From assembly GCA_963576785.1 (NCBI GenBank), contig OY756149.1:1860001-1924000 (forward strand): a stretch of DNA of 64,000 nt, given 5' to 3'. The notes under the pieces are model-generated. The model ran no database searches, was not told where the DNA came from, and worked only from the letters and a program-made list of their open reading frames with translations. The position numbers and the translations under genes are program-made. Shown here piece after piece: positions 36,724-48,494 of this stretch. The DNA comes from Chlorophyllum brunneum (Eukaryota > Basidiomycota > Agaricomycetes > Agaricales > Agaricaceae). Each line of letters starts with the position of its first letter. Position 1 is the first letter of the stretch.

Positions 36724-39037
36724 AGAAGTGGTAGGATTTGGATGGGGGATAATGCCTTGGCATGATGTTCGCTGCTGACTGTATATACTGCTGCAAGGCG
36801 TTTCATAAAACTAGGTTTCCGTGAAGAGCGGGACGTGCTCGAGTCATTTTGAGAGTCACGATGACGGGTAGAGACGGAAGGAACTGGAGAAGGACGGTCC
36901 CGGGTTGGTCCACAGCCACCAGAAGGAAGCAGTACTTGAAGTAGGGAGCGTATTGGAGTGTACATTTCATTCTATTACGCCTCGATGTGACGCCTACAGT
37001 CATGCCTATTTTTATAATAACTATACTCCAACCTTACCATGTACAGGGTGGAGGTCACGAGTATACACAGGCACATGTCCTGCTAAATTGAAGAAAATAC
37101 ACTAGAGCAATTGAGCAGCCTACCATCGATGTCGGTTGAGTATGCCTGACTCCACTTGGGCATGCTCGACTAGCCTCAACCTGCCCAAGTACACTTTGAC
37201 CCGCTTCGGTATCCTTCCATACCCTCAAATACGCTTTCCGCTTGACTTGTCCGGAACCAGCAGCGGCTATCGGGGAATAATTGAACTTTGTCTGGCTCCT
37301 GAGGCATGAATAAAGCAAAATGAATCGTAGTGAGGCTGAGAAGGTAATCTGGTGATCGGCTCCTAGTTCCTGTTATTTTATGCCAGGTTAACTCCGGCCT
37401 GGAGATGCGTGGGCGCATGGAGGTCCTGAGCAGTGCCATATCAGGGTTTTGCAGGGTTATCCTCATTTGTGCCTCCTGAGTCAAGTTTTTGATAGTGTGG
37501 GAATCGTCGCGCTGGGAGAGGGAATGACATACTTCATCAAGTAGCTCCATAAGAACGCAAAGAAGCCTCGGTTGACCGTGGTGGAGATTTTTGGGTCTTG
37601 GGAAGTTTCATCATAGGAAATACGCGGTGGTAGAATGATCGCCGTCCTCTTGGTATGGTATGGATTATGATCAAGCTATTTTTGTCGGTCTGAGGTCTGA
37701 GAACTGATTTATGATGCCCCTATTACTTAGATAGTCAACGTGAGCACGTATCTCGTTTGCACTTCCATTAATACATTTGCATAATACACTACCAATGAAC
37801 TACAAGTATCGTCGTGGAGACAGAAAACAAGGCAAAGGAACCTGCAGTGGCGGTGGCTTCATTGAATTAAACAAGGACCAGTAGTGTACAGCTTCCCAAC
37901 CGTCGCACCGCCGACCTCACGGAGCTTGGTCTAGCTGGAGGCGCAACATTCTTCCGTGGTCGCGTTTTACGTGCTTTAGTCGGTCCCACCCAGAGGATGG
38001 GACCTCAGCCTGGGGCCCAACGTCAAGGGAGCACGAGGACCGTCTTGTTGAAGACGAGCCTTCCCCAGGAATCTATACCGCGCATCACAGAGCTGGGACA
38101 GCCGGCAAACCCATCCCCCATTACACTCCTACAGTAGCTCCCCTCGGCTTCAATGACTCTTCTGCTCCCCTATACCACGTCGAATCTGGCCTACCTCACA
38201 TCGTACTACGAATCAAAACCAAATCCTCAAGTTCAAACCCGGCTCCCCTAGCTCGGTGACGTGCGGGACAGAATACCCCTCGAGAGGGGAACCTACCTCT
38301 GATTCCCGATACTGGCGAGAGAAATGACCTACCTTCTTTCTGGAAACAACTAAGGCAGGTGTAATTTAATGGCGCGGTCGGAAGCATCGTGCAATGAGTT
38401 TGGGCTCAATCGTCAGCATGAAAGGTGTTGGAGAGGGTTTCAGGATTACTCACTATTTATTGAAGGAAACGAAGCTAATAAGACATTTTCAGTGGGACTG
38501 GGGACTTATATACGGGAGTTGTTGTATTTAGTTTGGTCAAGTGTACCCACATAGAAGTAACATCATTGCTGTGAAGACGGGCCCAAGGAGACGTCAAGGA
38601 TAATGGAACCTGGATCGGAAACAGTCGGCAACCTCAAGCCTGACACTTTTGGGAATGTAGCGGCCCCTGATGAAAGCCTTAGTTGGTCACCGACAATGAT
38701 ATCTGTTTTTGGAGATATGACTAAACGGGCTTCCCTGATGCTTCCCACAGTAGGAGCGCGCGTTTTAGGCTCACAAAGGAATTTCTCTGTGTGACGGAAT
38801 ACCCAGTTCTCACGATGTTAGCTATTCGTTGTGCTGTACACGTCGGTATTGTGGGTTGGCAATTATCGAACATTGCCGGAGCGGTGTCCCAGATGGATCA
38901 TGGGCCTGTTCATTGCTACTGCCTAATGATTGGTTATGACCACATGATCTGTACGCGGTCACATGTCTGGCCGCGTCGAAGGCTGTCACATCAACTGTTC
39001 GAATGTGACAGGTCTCGCTGGGTTGTCCTTTACCGCC
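36724..39037. other. Intergenic stretch, no gene supported
   Basis: About 2.3 kb. A 124-codon minus frame at 37176-37550 and short frames around 37840-38340 carry no recognisable domain. The 37840-38340 part is GC-rich and includes a short inverted repeat (gtcccacc...ggatgggac, about 37983-38001). Possibly old repeat material; not claimed as a gene. Confidence 0.4.
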
Positions 39038-42000
39038 ATGTCTCCCCTCCAGCCCGCATTCCACTCGTATTCGGTGCCAACGTCGCCCGCGGTATCCCGT
39101 TCATTCAGAAACAACCCAGTTACGCCCCAGAGAGTCCCTCGCCAGCAACATCGCCACACACAGTCTTTCTACCGGTCTCCAATCACACCCTCGACGCCGT
39201 ACACCCCTTTGAGCCTCCGTTCGAGCGATTCCAACAATTCGTCAACATTAACCACACCGGATAACCTCAGCTTGAACCTTAAAAAGCGCATTGCATTTAT
39301 TCCAGGGTCCCCTGAGTTTTCGCGAGCTTCCAATGCCAGTCAAGACAAGAGCATTGCAGACGTTGCAGACAACTGGAGGTCACGAGCCAATGAAAATGGC
39401 ATTAAAGTCTCGTCCACGGACCGGGGTGTCGACGAGGAACATTACGGCGATGATGAAGGTATTTTATATGATTTATTGTTGAGATCGGGTCTGAAAAGTG
39501 CATATAGCCACCGAATTCAGTGTTTCTGACACTGGGAATGATTCCAACGTTTTACCATCTGATGGTGAATGTCATATCAAATTTCCAGAGTGCATATACT
39601 TATCATTTTCCAGCGCTTCTTCCTTCATTCCTGTCAAAACAAGCGGGGCACACAATGGGCCACGCCTCTTCTCGGCCTCGTACCCAGTCACAGAACGTTT
39701 TTCTTCCGCAATCTCAACCTTTGTCACCAACTCTCCGCCGTAATGGAGGCCGTTCTCAAGCACCTGTGTCGCCCCTTCGCACGCGTCAATCCCAAAATCA
39801 ACCCACGAATTTGCTATCCACACCTCCACCAAATCGCAATCTCGTCAAACAGCTGAAACTAAAAGGGAGTGTCACCGATCCAGCTCATACCAGGAGGCGG
39901 GAGGCTTTCGATGTCGTACGTCAAGACCTATGCTAGCCCAAAAATATGCTGATGTATACCAGGTCCGAACGCCGCAGAATATGCATACCAGTTTGAACCT
40001 CGGTTATTCAAACGACATGTCCATGGAACTTTTCGATATCGACGAGCATGAATATGAGCAAGACAGCAATCACGACATCCCTCACGAAGACGAATCCTTT
40101 TCCCTCAACCTGCAAGCGCACCAAGCGAATACTTTTGGATACCTCAATTACGACTACCCTTCCTTTCCGCAATACAACTCCGATCCTTTCCAGAGCACCG
40201 GGATCCAGCTCGGCTATACGAATGTCCCAAACATCACCGACAGTGTAGAGCAACACTTCCACTCTTTCCAACAGCAACAGCGACACCCGAACCCGCATAG
40301 ATACGACTTCCAGGCCCAATCGACTCAGGGCCATAGGGATACCTCCAGGAAGTTTCAACCCACGGTGATTGCACCTTCCTATATCAAACCTACACAGGTT
40401 CCTATCCCACCCGCCGATATGTCACTCCCCATCATTCAACGACCCACCCCGATACACCCCTTGAGGAAAGGCAATTCCATGGTCCTCCCTCCTGCGTCCG
40501 ATTTGGTATCTCCAGATCCTTCTGATGCATCTGATTGCTCCGTTTGTCTTTGTCAAAATGCTTCGAGTCTTGCCATTTTGAAGCCCTGTGGACACCCATT
40601 ATGCTCCGCGTGTCTTACGAGTGCCCTAAACATCGTTGGGGAAAAGGATATGGAATGTGCTGTCTGTAAACAGGGCGTTCATGACTTCAAGCTTGTGGTG
40701 AGCCCGAAGAGCAAAGGGAGTTCTGTGACAGGTATGAGGCTAATCCTTTTCCGTCCCCGCGACACTCAATGCCAGCTTCGGCTAGATGTGTACAAGGACT
40801 CGATGAAGGGAAGGTCCTTCTTCGATCCTATACTCTCCTCTCCGGGTAGCTCGAACACTGTCGATGGGAACCACGCTACCGTGGAGAACGATAGCTTTGG
40901 GGACATTGACTCTGGTTTCGGTTTCGGAGTGGATTTCTCCCCAAATGAAATTCGTGCAAGTACCCCCAAGCTCGAAGATATCCCAAGCTTCGACAACAGC
41001 GCACCGTTACCTGTAGATGCATGCTCAAAGATCTCAAAGGATGGTATCGTTGTCCTAAGGATCGACAATGTTCCATGGGTATGTTTGCTCCATCATATCC
41101 GATTTCGATTTTGCCATAGACTGCCTCTACAGGATATCACCCCGTCACAAGCCATCGCCTGGTTACAGCAGCCAGTCGAGCGCGTCCATGTACTGCTTGA
41201 TAGTAAAGGAAAGACTCTCAGTCACGCTTATGTCGAGATCAAGGATCAAAAAGTTGCTGGTGCTATCTTGCGTGGCGAAGCTGTCGGCATGGATGGTAAA
41301 AAGAAAGAGAGAGGAAGTGTCCTTGGCCGAGGACGTCGTGCTCGAGGTGTAACCATCACACGTAGTAGTCAGGAAGAGCTCATGGCTGATGTAAGTCCAT
41401 TTACATTCGATCTGCCTGACACAACTTCTGAGCCGTACTCTTTAGCTCTTCCCCCATTGGAGAGGCACCTTTGACGGCTCCCGGCCTTCACTCGCTGGTG
41501 TGCAAGGAGACCGCATCATTGGCGCGCTGGAGGGCGGCCTTCTCACCGAAAACGAGGTTACTGGGTTATTGTATTTGATACGTGAACCTGATGTGAGTAT
41601 CAACATTTTTCATCAGCCACGCTTATATTTACAGTTCCCAGTCCCACTTCCTCAAAGTACCTTCGCTACCGTTCCATTCCCTCATTTCTCTTCTCAGTAA
41701 ATTCCCGTCGGACATAGACAGCAGGGTATTTTGGTCTGCTGGTATCAGAGATATGTTGTTTGATGTCACATTTGGTTTGTCGAGCTTCTTGTCCCCGACA
41801 CGCTGAGTGGCTAATAAGATTACTGCAACCAGCTGCTGTAGAAACTCTCCTTGTTCGCCTTGGAGGACTGCAGAGTAGCGCCAACGAAAAGTCGAAGAAT
41901 GATCACGGGTACAGTATGGACCTCGTGGTCGAGCTCGTTCACACTGCGCTTCGCTGCCAAGGTTAGGTTCTCCTAATTTTTAAGTGACATGTGCTTATAT

Positions 42001-42264
42001 CGTTCTCTAGCCTTCACAAGTCAGCAAACCAACAAACTTGTTTCCTTTGCGTCGTCCAGTTCCATTCCTATTACGGCATCCGCCGACTATCATTCTCAAG
42101 GATCGGTGTCCTCTAGCAGCGTTGTGACTCCAACGGCCTCAGCTCACTCTCTTGGCGAGATCAAAGACCAGGCTGGAGCGCGTTTCGGAGATCTCGCCAG
42201 AGAATTCGGAGTCGAGACAGAACTAGTGCAGGCGCTGGCCCATCGTCTCGCTATTCTCACCTGA
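39038..42264 (+). CDS. RING-finger protein with RRM-like RNA-binding domain
   Basis: Large multi-exon gene. The ATG at 39038 gives MSPLQPAFHSYSVPTSPA, followed by a long Ser/Pro/Gln/Asn-rich disordered half. A C3HC4 RING finger lies at about 40535-40670: CSVCLCQNASSLAILKPCGH, then CSACL and CAVC. After it come two segments resembling a divergent RRM: GIVVLRIDNVPW, then across an intron DITPSQAIAWLQQPVERVHV and HAYVEIKD. Further exons give SQEELMAD, a GTFDGSRPSLAG segment, ENEVTGLLYLIREP, and a short C-terminal tail ending LVQALAHRLAILT. Likely a ubiquitin ligase that binds RNA, by analogy with other RING/RRM combinations; that role is inference. Introns are short and the frame is preserved throughout. 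Confidence 0.72.
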
Positions 42265-42698
42265 ATTGCCTGCTTGAATTGCTACTTCACAGAATAATCC
42301 ACACTCCTTTTTGCAATCCATCACATGTAGAGTCATTCCCTCTTCGCATAGTTTTCGCTCGCTACGGCTTTCGTTGTTTTCAATGGTTGATCAGAAGAAA
42401 AATGTCGCATACTTGTAATCATGTGCCATACATCGCCTCTGCATAGACACACACGCTCGTTCAGTTTGTCAGACCTCTGGAAAGGACTCTGGTTTGGTAG
42501 AACCAACAATAATGCCATTGGGATAGTACAGGATTTATGGAACGAGCCCTATTAGTAGACCGAAGGTAGGGGAACGAGTGATGACTGGAGGGTAATTAAA
42601 GAAAGAGATGCCGTACATAGGACGCGTGTTACCGGAATGGACTAGACAAAACTATATACGATAAGGATACTGAAGCGAAACGAGCTCTTCCGCGTGCA
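42265..42698. other. Convergent 3' intergenic region
   Basis: 434 bp between the stop codons of two convergent genes; both 3' UTRs must lie here. Nothing else recognised. Confidence 0.6.
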
Positions 42699-44888
42699 TT
42701 ACCGGTGTCCCTGGATACCGCCGCTCCAAGGTCCAGGTAGACCGAGTCTGGTCTTTGTGGTGCTTCTCTGGCTATCAGTCCCATCATCATTCAACCAAGT
42801 CAAACTCTCAGACTGTTCATCATCTTCACTCGCTCTTCGACTACTAAACCCGCCACTTCGCCACTGCTGTTCCCACCCTCCAACACTATCCCCTTCTTGC
42901 ATACCGATGATTCGTGTCTGCATACCAGATACCAACCGGCTACTCTGACGGTGTAGTGATGGATTGAGTTTAGCGCAAGTCATATCGGGAACAGAAGGGG
43001 AAGTAAGTTGAGTGGTGGTGTTGTTTAGATGTTTTCGAAGACTTCGAATTGATTGTTGACGTTTTGGATTGACGAGCATTTTTGCGAGGTCTAGTTCTCC
43101 ATCATCATCATCTTCCTCGTCTTCTTCTTCTTCGTCGTCATAGTCTTGATCATCATACTCGGAAGAATAATCATGGTAAGGAAACGGATCATGATCCAAG
43201 AAATAATGTGTACGAGGTTTTTTCCCTTGGATTGTGGATGTATTACCTCCTCGCCATGCATCTCCTTCAATACGTGTTCTAGCGAGACTCGGTACTCGAG
43301 TTTTTTCCTCGTTGGGCTTTTTTCTACGAGTTACTCGTCCACGACTGTTTCCTGTTGTTGTTGTGGTCGTCGTTGATCCTCCTCTTGTAGAACGTTTACG
43401 TCTCGGTTCATTCCTTCGGTCTCTTAAAGCGCCACTACGATTGGTCCTGGTTAGAGACGAACTTCGACTCCCTGGTGCACTCCGACAAACAACTTGGGCT
43501 TTGGAGACTTGACCTTGTGAACATGGTGCTCGTTCACGTTCTAGACGCGTAAATAATGCTGGAGGAGCGAGAGTATGCATAAGATTAGTTTGATCTCTCA
43601 ATCCTGATGGTCGGACGGTAGTGGTGGTGTCGGAAGATTTAGTGGTTTGGGAAATTGAACTCCGAGTTGCACGGAGAGTTCGTTGTTGGTGAGGATGAAG
43701 GTGAGAAGTAGTAGTAGTGGCGGTGGCGGTGGTTTGGTTGTGTGTGGAGGAATCGGAGGAACCAAGTGGAGTGATGGCTACGCCGAGCAATATTGCACGG
43801 GCGACGTTGTCAAGCCATTTACGCGGGAGAGGAGGTTCAGCGTCTGTCATATCTGAATCGTCTGCCCTTGGGCGTGTTCTCCCGGGTCCGCCAGGTCCCT
43901 TATATCGGACAGGAGTGGAATTGGGACGTGAAGGAGGGGTAATAGTGGGTGTTGAAACCATATGACGGAGGTAAGTGCCTGCACGTGAGGGTCGTGGATG
44001 GTGAATAACATTTGCGTTATTGTCAATGTTATTGTTGATACCTTGGTCATCGGAAGGATTGAGCGAGATGACATTATGATTATTGGTGGTAGCGGTCTGG
44101 ATACTGATCGAGGATCGGGAGGCTTGTTTCTGAACAGCGCCGAAACGTTGGTGTTGATGTAGTTGATGTTGATGCAGATGGGACAAATTTGGTACATGAT
44201 GTCGTTGATTTGGAGTATGATATGCCGAGTAAGCATTAGCTGTGTTCGGGGAAGCTGGTCTTGAGGATGGTCGGCATTGGGATGATGATGATGGTGGCTG
44301 TCGGCGATATGCCTTGGGCGTAGGGTCCCCGAGACTTTCAATAGAGGAAGTCATAAAGGGGGTCTGTGGCTCGCTGGACTCGGCGCTTCGCGAGCCCTCT
44401 CGGCGATACTTGTTAGCAAGTGGGGACGAGGGGGATTGGGTGCGGGACAACCGCGGACGTTGGTCTGGGATATTATCGGAACCATCTTGGTCTGGTCTTA
44501 GCTGGGCTGCGGCACCACCACCACTAGATCCAGTCCCAGTTCCTCCCGTAACCAAGCCAGTTAAAAATCCAACGACTGCGGCACCCACCCCTGATTTCCT
44601 TCCGCCTGAATCGTCCTCGCTAGCACCGCGTATGCGAGACTCTAAGCGGTCGGATTCGGGTGTAAAGATTCTGGTTTCCTTATAGCCAGCTTCACGTAGA
44701 AGATCCTCGAGACGTTCGTATGTTTGTGAAGTACCGCGGCGATGCAAGGGTACTCGGCCGAGATCGGGATAGCGTGGTCTGGACTGTCTAGGGGGGGTGA
44801 TGGGCTGTGGCGGCGAACTGGACGAGTTTGAGGCTGATTGGGTTAGGCCTGGGGACGATGCGCTGGGCGAGGGCGGCGAAGGAAGCAT
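42699..44888 (-). CDS. Large intrinsically disordered protein, 729 aa, unknown function
   Basis: One uninterrupted reading frame, ATG 44886-44888, which is unusual in this intron-rich window. The composition is dominated by Ser, Thr, Arg, Pro and His with no hydrophobic core. One better-ordered N-terminal segment (about residues 37-75) reads RPRYPDLGRVPLHRRGTS, then YERLEDLLREAGYKETRIF. It is followed by a glycine-rich patch GVGAAVVGFLTGLVTGG that could be a short membrane-associated or amphipathic stretch. An acidic run (EYDDQDYDDEEEEDEED) lies at about residue 590. Arg-rich clusters suggest nucleic-acid or phosphorylation-dependent interaction, but I do not recognise the family. It is divergent from the ABC transporter gene, with a tRNA gene between them. 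Confidence 0.7.
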   Translation of the reverse strand: MLPSPPSPSASSPGLTQSASNSSSSPPQPITPPRQSRPRYPDLGRVPLHRRGTSQTYERLEDLLREAGYKETRIFTPESDRLESRIRGASEDDSGGRKSGVGAAVVGFLTGLVTGGTGTGSSGGGAAAQLRPDQDGSDNIPDQRPRLSRTQSPSSPLANKYRREGSRSAESSEPQTPFMTSSIESLGDPTPKAYRRQPPSSSSQCRPSSRPASPNTANAYSAYHTPNQRHHVPNLSHLHQHQLHQHQRFGAVQKQASRSSISIQTATTNNHNVISLNPSDDQGINNNIDNNANVIHHPRPSRAGTYLRHMVSTPTITPPSRPNSTPVRYKGPGGPGRTRPRADDSDMTDAEPPLPRKWLDNVARAILLGVAITPLGSSDSSTHNQTTATATTTTSHLHPHQQRTLRATRSSISQTTKSSDTTTTVRPSGLRDQTNLMHTLAPPALFTRLERERAPCSQGQVSKAQVVCRSAPGSRSSSLTRTNRSGALRDRRNEPRRKRSTRGGSTTTTTTTGNSRGRVTRRKKPNEEKTRVPSLARTRIEGDAWRGGNTSTIQGKKPRTHYFLDHDPFPYHDYSSEYDDQDYDDEEEEDEEDDDDGELDLAKMLVNPKRQQSIRSLRKHLNNTTTQLTSPSVPDMTCAKLNPSLHRQSSRLVSGMQTRIIGMQEGDSVGGWEQQWRSGGFSSRRASEDDEQSESLTWLNDDGTDSQRSTTKTRLGLPGPWSGGIQGHR

Positions 44889-45240
44889 TGTGGAAGGGAT
44901 CTAAAGCATATTTAATGAGATTATCGACGACTGCTGCGCGTCAGGATCGCGTACGTACCCTGCTGCTGCGAGCGTAAGCACTGTTGCTAGACTCCATTAC
45001 GGTATTCGAGGGCCAGAAGCGTTGATGGGGCCCCGCAGGTGCTTGAGAAGGTCGTGGTGGACGCCGTGTGGGATGCACAGAGAGTGCGCCGGCGGCGGCG
45101 ACAACGACAACGACGACCCCGAGCAGCAAAAACAAGGCAGAGCGGGAGAAAGCAAGAAACGAGGATGAAACACTCGCAGTCACATGATCCATGCCAGTCC
45201 ACCGCTGACTCAGCCAAAAGGATGTGTGGACTGTCGCACA

Positions 45241-45323
45241 GGTGCTACCAGGGTTCGAACCTGGGTTTCGGGAAACTCGAGAGGTTTCAAAATCCCGAGT
45301 GATAACCACTACACTATAGCACC
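45241..45323 (-). tRNA. tRNA-Gln (UUG) with 12-nt intron
   Basis: Minus-strand sequence begins GGTGCTATAGTGTAGTGGTT and ends CTGGTAGCACC. The acceptor stem GGTGCTA pairs with TAGCACC. The D-arm GTGTAGTGGTTATCAC is the normal form for eukaryotic tRNA-Gln. The anticodon stem CGGGA pairs with TCCCG, and the T-arm is CCAGGTTCGAACCCTGG. The loop reads TTTTGA, then an intron AACCTCTCGAGT, then T. This places TTG at positions 34-36 and the intron just 3' of position 37, the canonical site for nuclear tRNA introns. Without the intron it is 71 nt. It lies 105 bp upstream of the ABC transporter start codon. Confidence 0.92.
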
Positions 45324-45428
45324 CTATGTCGCACCTTCGCACAGGTGCTTCTGCAGTGGCGAGGGACGGTGTATCACATGCCATCAACGCCTCCGCATCT
45401 CATCCGGTCAGATCAGACGACAGCAAGC

Positions 45429-48400
45429 ATGGCCCTCTTCTCGAAACCACTACCGTCCCCATTCACCAGGCATCCTAACTCCAAGCAGACTGTTTTGCTG
45501 GTAATCGGAACCATCTTGCTACTACGTGCACTTCCTGGAACAGCTCTACATCATGTGCTTACCAGGGCTTCGACTGCTTCCCGAAAGGACAAGGGAAAGG
45601 GAAAGGTGCACCCTGCTGATCACTTAAAACAGACACTACAGCAGATCTATGAAGAGGATGAACAGGGCCGGATCTCTTTACTTGTGCCCTACGAGGGTGG
45701 CGTGCAAAAGGTGAGTTTATCACCACAGGGCAACCCTCCATCGTATCACGTTTTACTCTAACCCTGTCCTTGTCGCGTCGAAGTTTGCTGATGGATTCGC
45801 CATTTGGCAGGTTCCTCTCCCGCCACCATCTCCACATACCTCCGACAAGGACGCCTTTCCTCTGCTTTCAGAAAGTACCCAAACTAAACCAAATCTCAAT
45901 CTCGCTTTCCTACGCCAACTACGTGCCGTACTGTTGCGTATCATATTTCCACCCGCTACACTATGGCGTAATAAGGAACTCGGCCTTGTTTTGATGCACT
46001 CCGGATTCTTGGTGCTCAGGACCGTACTGAGCGTTATGGTTGCTCGCCTAGATGGACGGATCGTCAGAGATCTGGTATGCTCCTCCCCCCAAATCACTAC
46101 CACCTTCTCATTTGTTGTAGGTCAAAGCAGATGGCAAGGGTTTCCTCAAGGGCCTTGCTCTATGGTTCCTCCTAGCCATACCAAGTACATACACCAACTC
46201 CATGGTGAGTCAAACGGCAGCCGCCCTCATATTGCGCTGACTGTAAATCTAGATCCGACATTTGCAGTCTGTACTCCACCTCCACCTCCGCACTCGCCTG
46301 ACACGATACATCCACGATTTGTACCTTTCATCGTACCCCGACACCCGGTATTACCAAGTCGGCCTAGGGGGGAAACTCGAGGGCGTGGATCAATACATTA
46401 CCGCAGACGTGGACGCCTGGGCAGGGAGTCTCAGCGGACTATAGTACGTCTTCTCGCTCCAGAGCCCTTCTGGGCGGAAGGTTGCGTCATAGAATCCCAA
46501 ATTCACCATCTGGCTGTTTCATAGTGGAAATTTACTCAAACCATCTTTGGATATCATCCTATTTACTTCACAGCTATCCAGGTCATTAGGTGTTCGTGGT
46601 ACAATCCTTTTGTTCTTGAATTATTATGTCACAGTCCGGATTTTGAGGTATGTTGGAGCCTGCTGCATTGTCTAATCGGGCCTTGTCCTCATTTTGGCAC
46701 TTCCAGAGCTGTAACGCCCGCCTTTGGGCGCCTTGCAGCGGTGGAGGCGCGCCTGGAAGGAGAGTACCGCCGTGGGGTCGGCCGTGTTGGGCGCGAAAGT
46801 GAAGAAGTAGCGTCAGTTTACATTTTCACTTCCCGTTGACGCAACTTATTCAATTTATAGGTTCTATGACGGTGGGGCACGAGAAAAAGATATTCTTTCC
46901 CGAGCCTACCTCCGCCTCATCAAACATGTTAATTCTATCTACAAGGTGTCGTTTAATCTCTCTCCTATTTTCCCGATTTTATGTCGAGAATGGAAGAGCG
47001 ATAATGCTAACCCCATATTTTAGATTCGAATTGCGTATGAATGGACCGAAGATTATGTGATTAAATACTTGTGGTCTGCAGCGGGCTATGGATTGATCGC
47101 TGTACCCTTCCTCTTCACCCGCACGAAACGTTCTCTTGGTGTTCAAGCCGACTCCTCGGAGGCAGGAAGAAACAAGGCCAAAGACGATGCTGTTGCTGGC
47201 CGTACAGAAAGTACGCAGTTCCTCCCTCCTCCACCCTTTCTCCACCAGCGAATTTCATATGATGGTGCTTCTGAATTCTATCTGACTTCTCTGCTCCAGC
47301 CTATATATCCAATAGACGTTTACTTCTATCTTTGGCCGATGCCGGGGGACGGTTAATGTATGCCTACAAGGACTTACTCGAACTGGCCGGTCTCACGACA
47401 AGGCTGTATACTCTCATCTCGACGCTACATAATCTATCCCCCACGCCCGAAGGAGATGTCAGCTCCGATGGATCTTTTGAGATCAGAAATGTGGATGTGG
47501 GGGTTCCTGGCAGCAGTAAGTCCACTACATCTACATAATAAACGTTGAAGCGCCTTCCTTGGGTGGTGTGACTAAAACGTTGTTGAGCAGGCGAAGCTAC
47601 ACCACCTCTCGTGAAGAACCTGTCATTTATTGTTCGACCAAACCAGCATTTGATGGTAACCGGTTCCAATGGGGTTGGCAAAACAGCCATTGCGCGCGTT
47701 TTGGCTGGACTTTGGGGTCCATCTGAGCTACGGGGATCCAACACCCACAATGCTTCGGTACGCGCACCCGAGGGTGCTCATGACCACCAACATCCTTCGG
47801 TGTTTGTTGTACCTCAACGCGCGTATATGGTTGTAGGGAGTCTACTTGATCAAGTCATCTACCCACACACGTATGCAGAATTCGTGAAATCTGGAAGGAC
47901 GTTGGGAGAGCTAGAGGAGATTTTGGAAAAGGTGTATTTGAGATACCTACCGGAACGTGAGGGTGGGTGGAATACCAGAAAAGAATGGAGAGATGTGTTA
48001 TCCGGTGGGGAGAAGCAAAGGGTATGTTCTGGACATCCTGAATGTCTAAAAACAGCCTAGTGACGCATTTTGTTGATAGATGAGCTTGGCGCGAGTCTTC
48101 TATCATCATCCTAAATTTGCCATCTTGGACGACTGTACGAGTGCTGTTTCAAGCGACGTGGAAGGTAGGATGTACGAGTCCTTGAAGGCCATCGGTGTCA
48201 CTCTAATCACAATTTCCTTACGGTAAGCGCTCACCTCTTTAACCAACGTAGCACTCTCTGACCCTCGGATATTTTAGCCCTTCTCTGACGAAATTTCACA
48301 CCCAACTGCTCACGTTGAATCTTGATTCGTCGGGTTCGGCGCATTGGACTTTGTCACTTGTGGGTACAGCAGAGGAGAGGATGGAGATTGATAGGGAGAT

Positions 48401-48494
48401 TAAGAGTCTCGAAGAGAAACTTGCGGATGTAGAAAGTTGGGAGAAGAGAGTGAAGGAATTGGAAGGGTTGTTAAGTGCTGGTGGAGAGAACTGA
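45429..48494 (+). CDS. Peroxisomal ABC half-transporter, ABCD (PXA/PMP70/ALDP) family
   Basis: Imports long-chain fatty acids or acyl-CoAs into peroxisomes as a dimer of half-transporters. ATG 45429 gives [19 protein letters not shown], then a hydrophobic helix ([16 protein letters not shown]). The ABCD transmembrane domain follows: [28 protein letters not shown], then [14 protein letters not shown] and [16 protein letters not shown] (the EAA-like region). Then [12 protein letters not shown] and [11 protein letters not shown]. The nucleotide-binding domain has Walker [11 protein letters not shown], the Q-loop region [12 protein letters not shown], signature LSGGEKQR, and Walker [13 protein letters not shown]. 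After it come the switch region ITISLR and a coiled C-terminal helix. The catalytic Glu expected after the Walker B Asp (family form DECTSAVS) is Asp here. At least ten short introns. Confidence 0.92.

Noticed and set aside
37176..37550. 124-codon minus frame downstream of nothing recognised
   Set aside because: No family similarity that I can see and no start context or introns supporting it.
44941..45387. 148-codon minus frame covering the tRNA
   Set aside because: The frame reads through the tRNA-Gln gene (CDIGCYSVVVITRDFETSRV is tRNA sequence), so it is an artefact.
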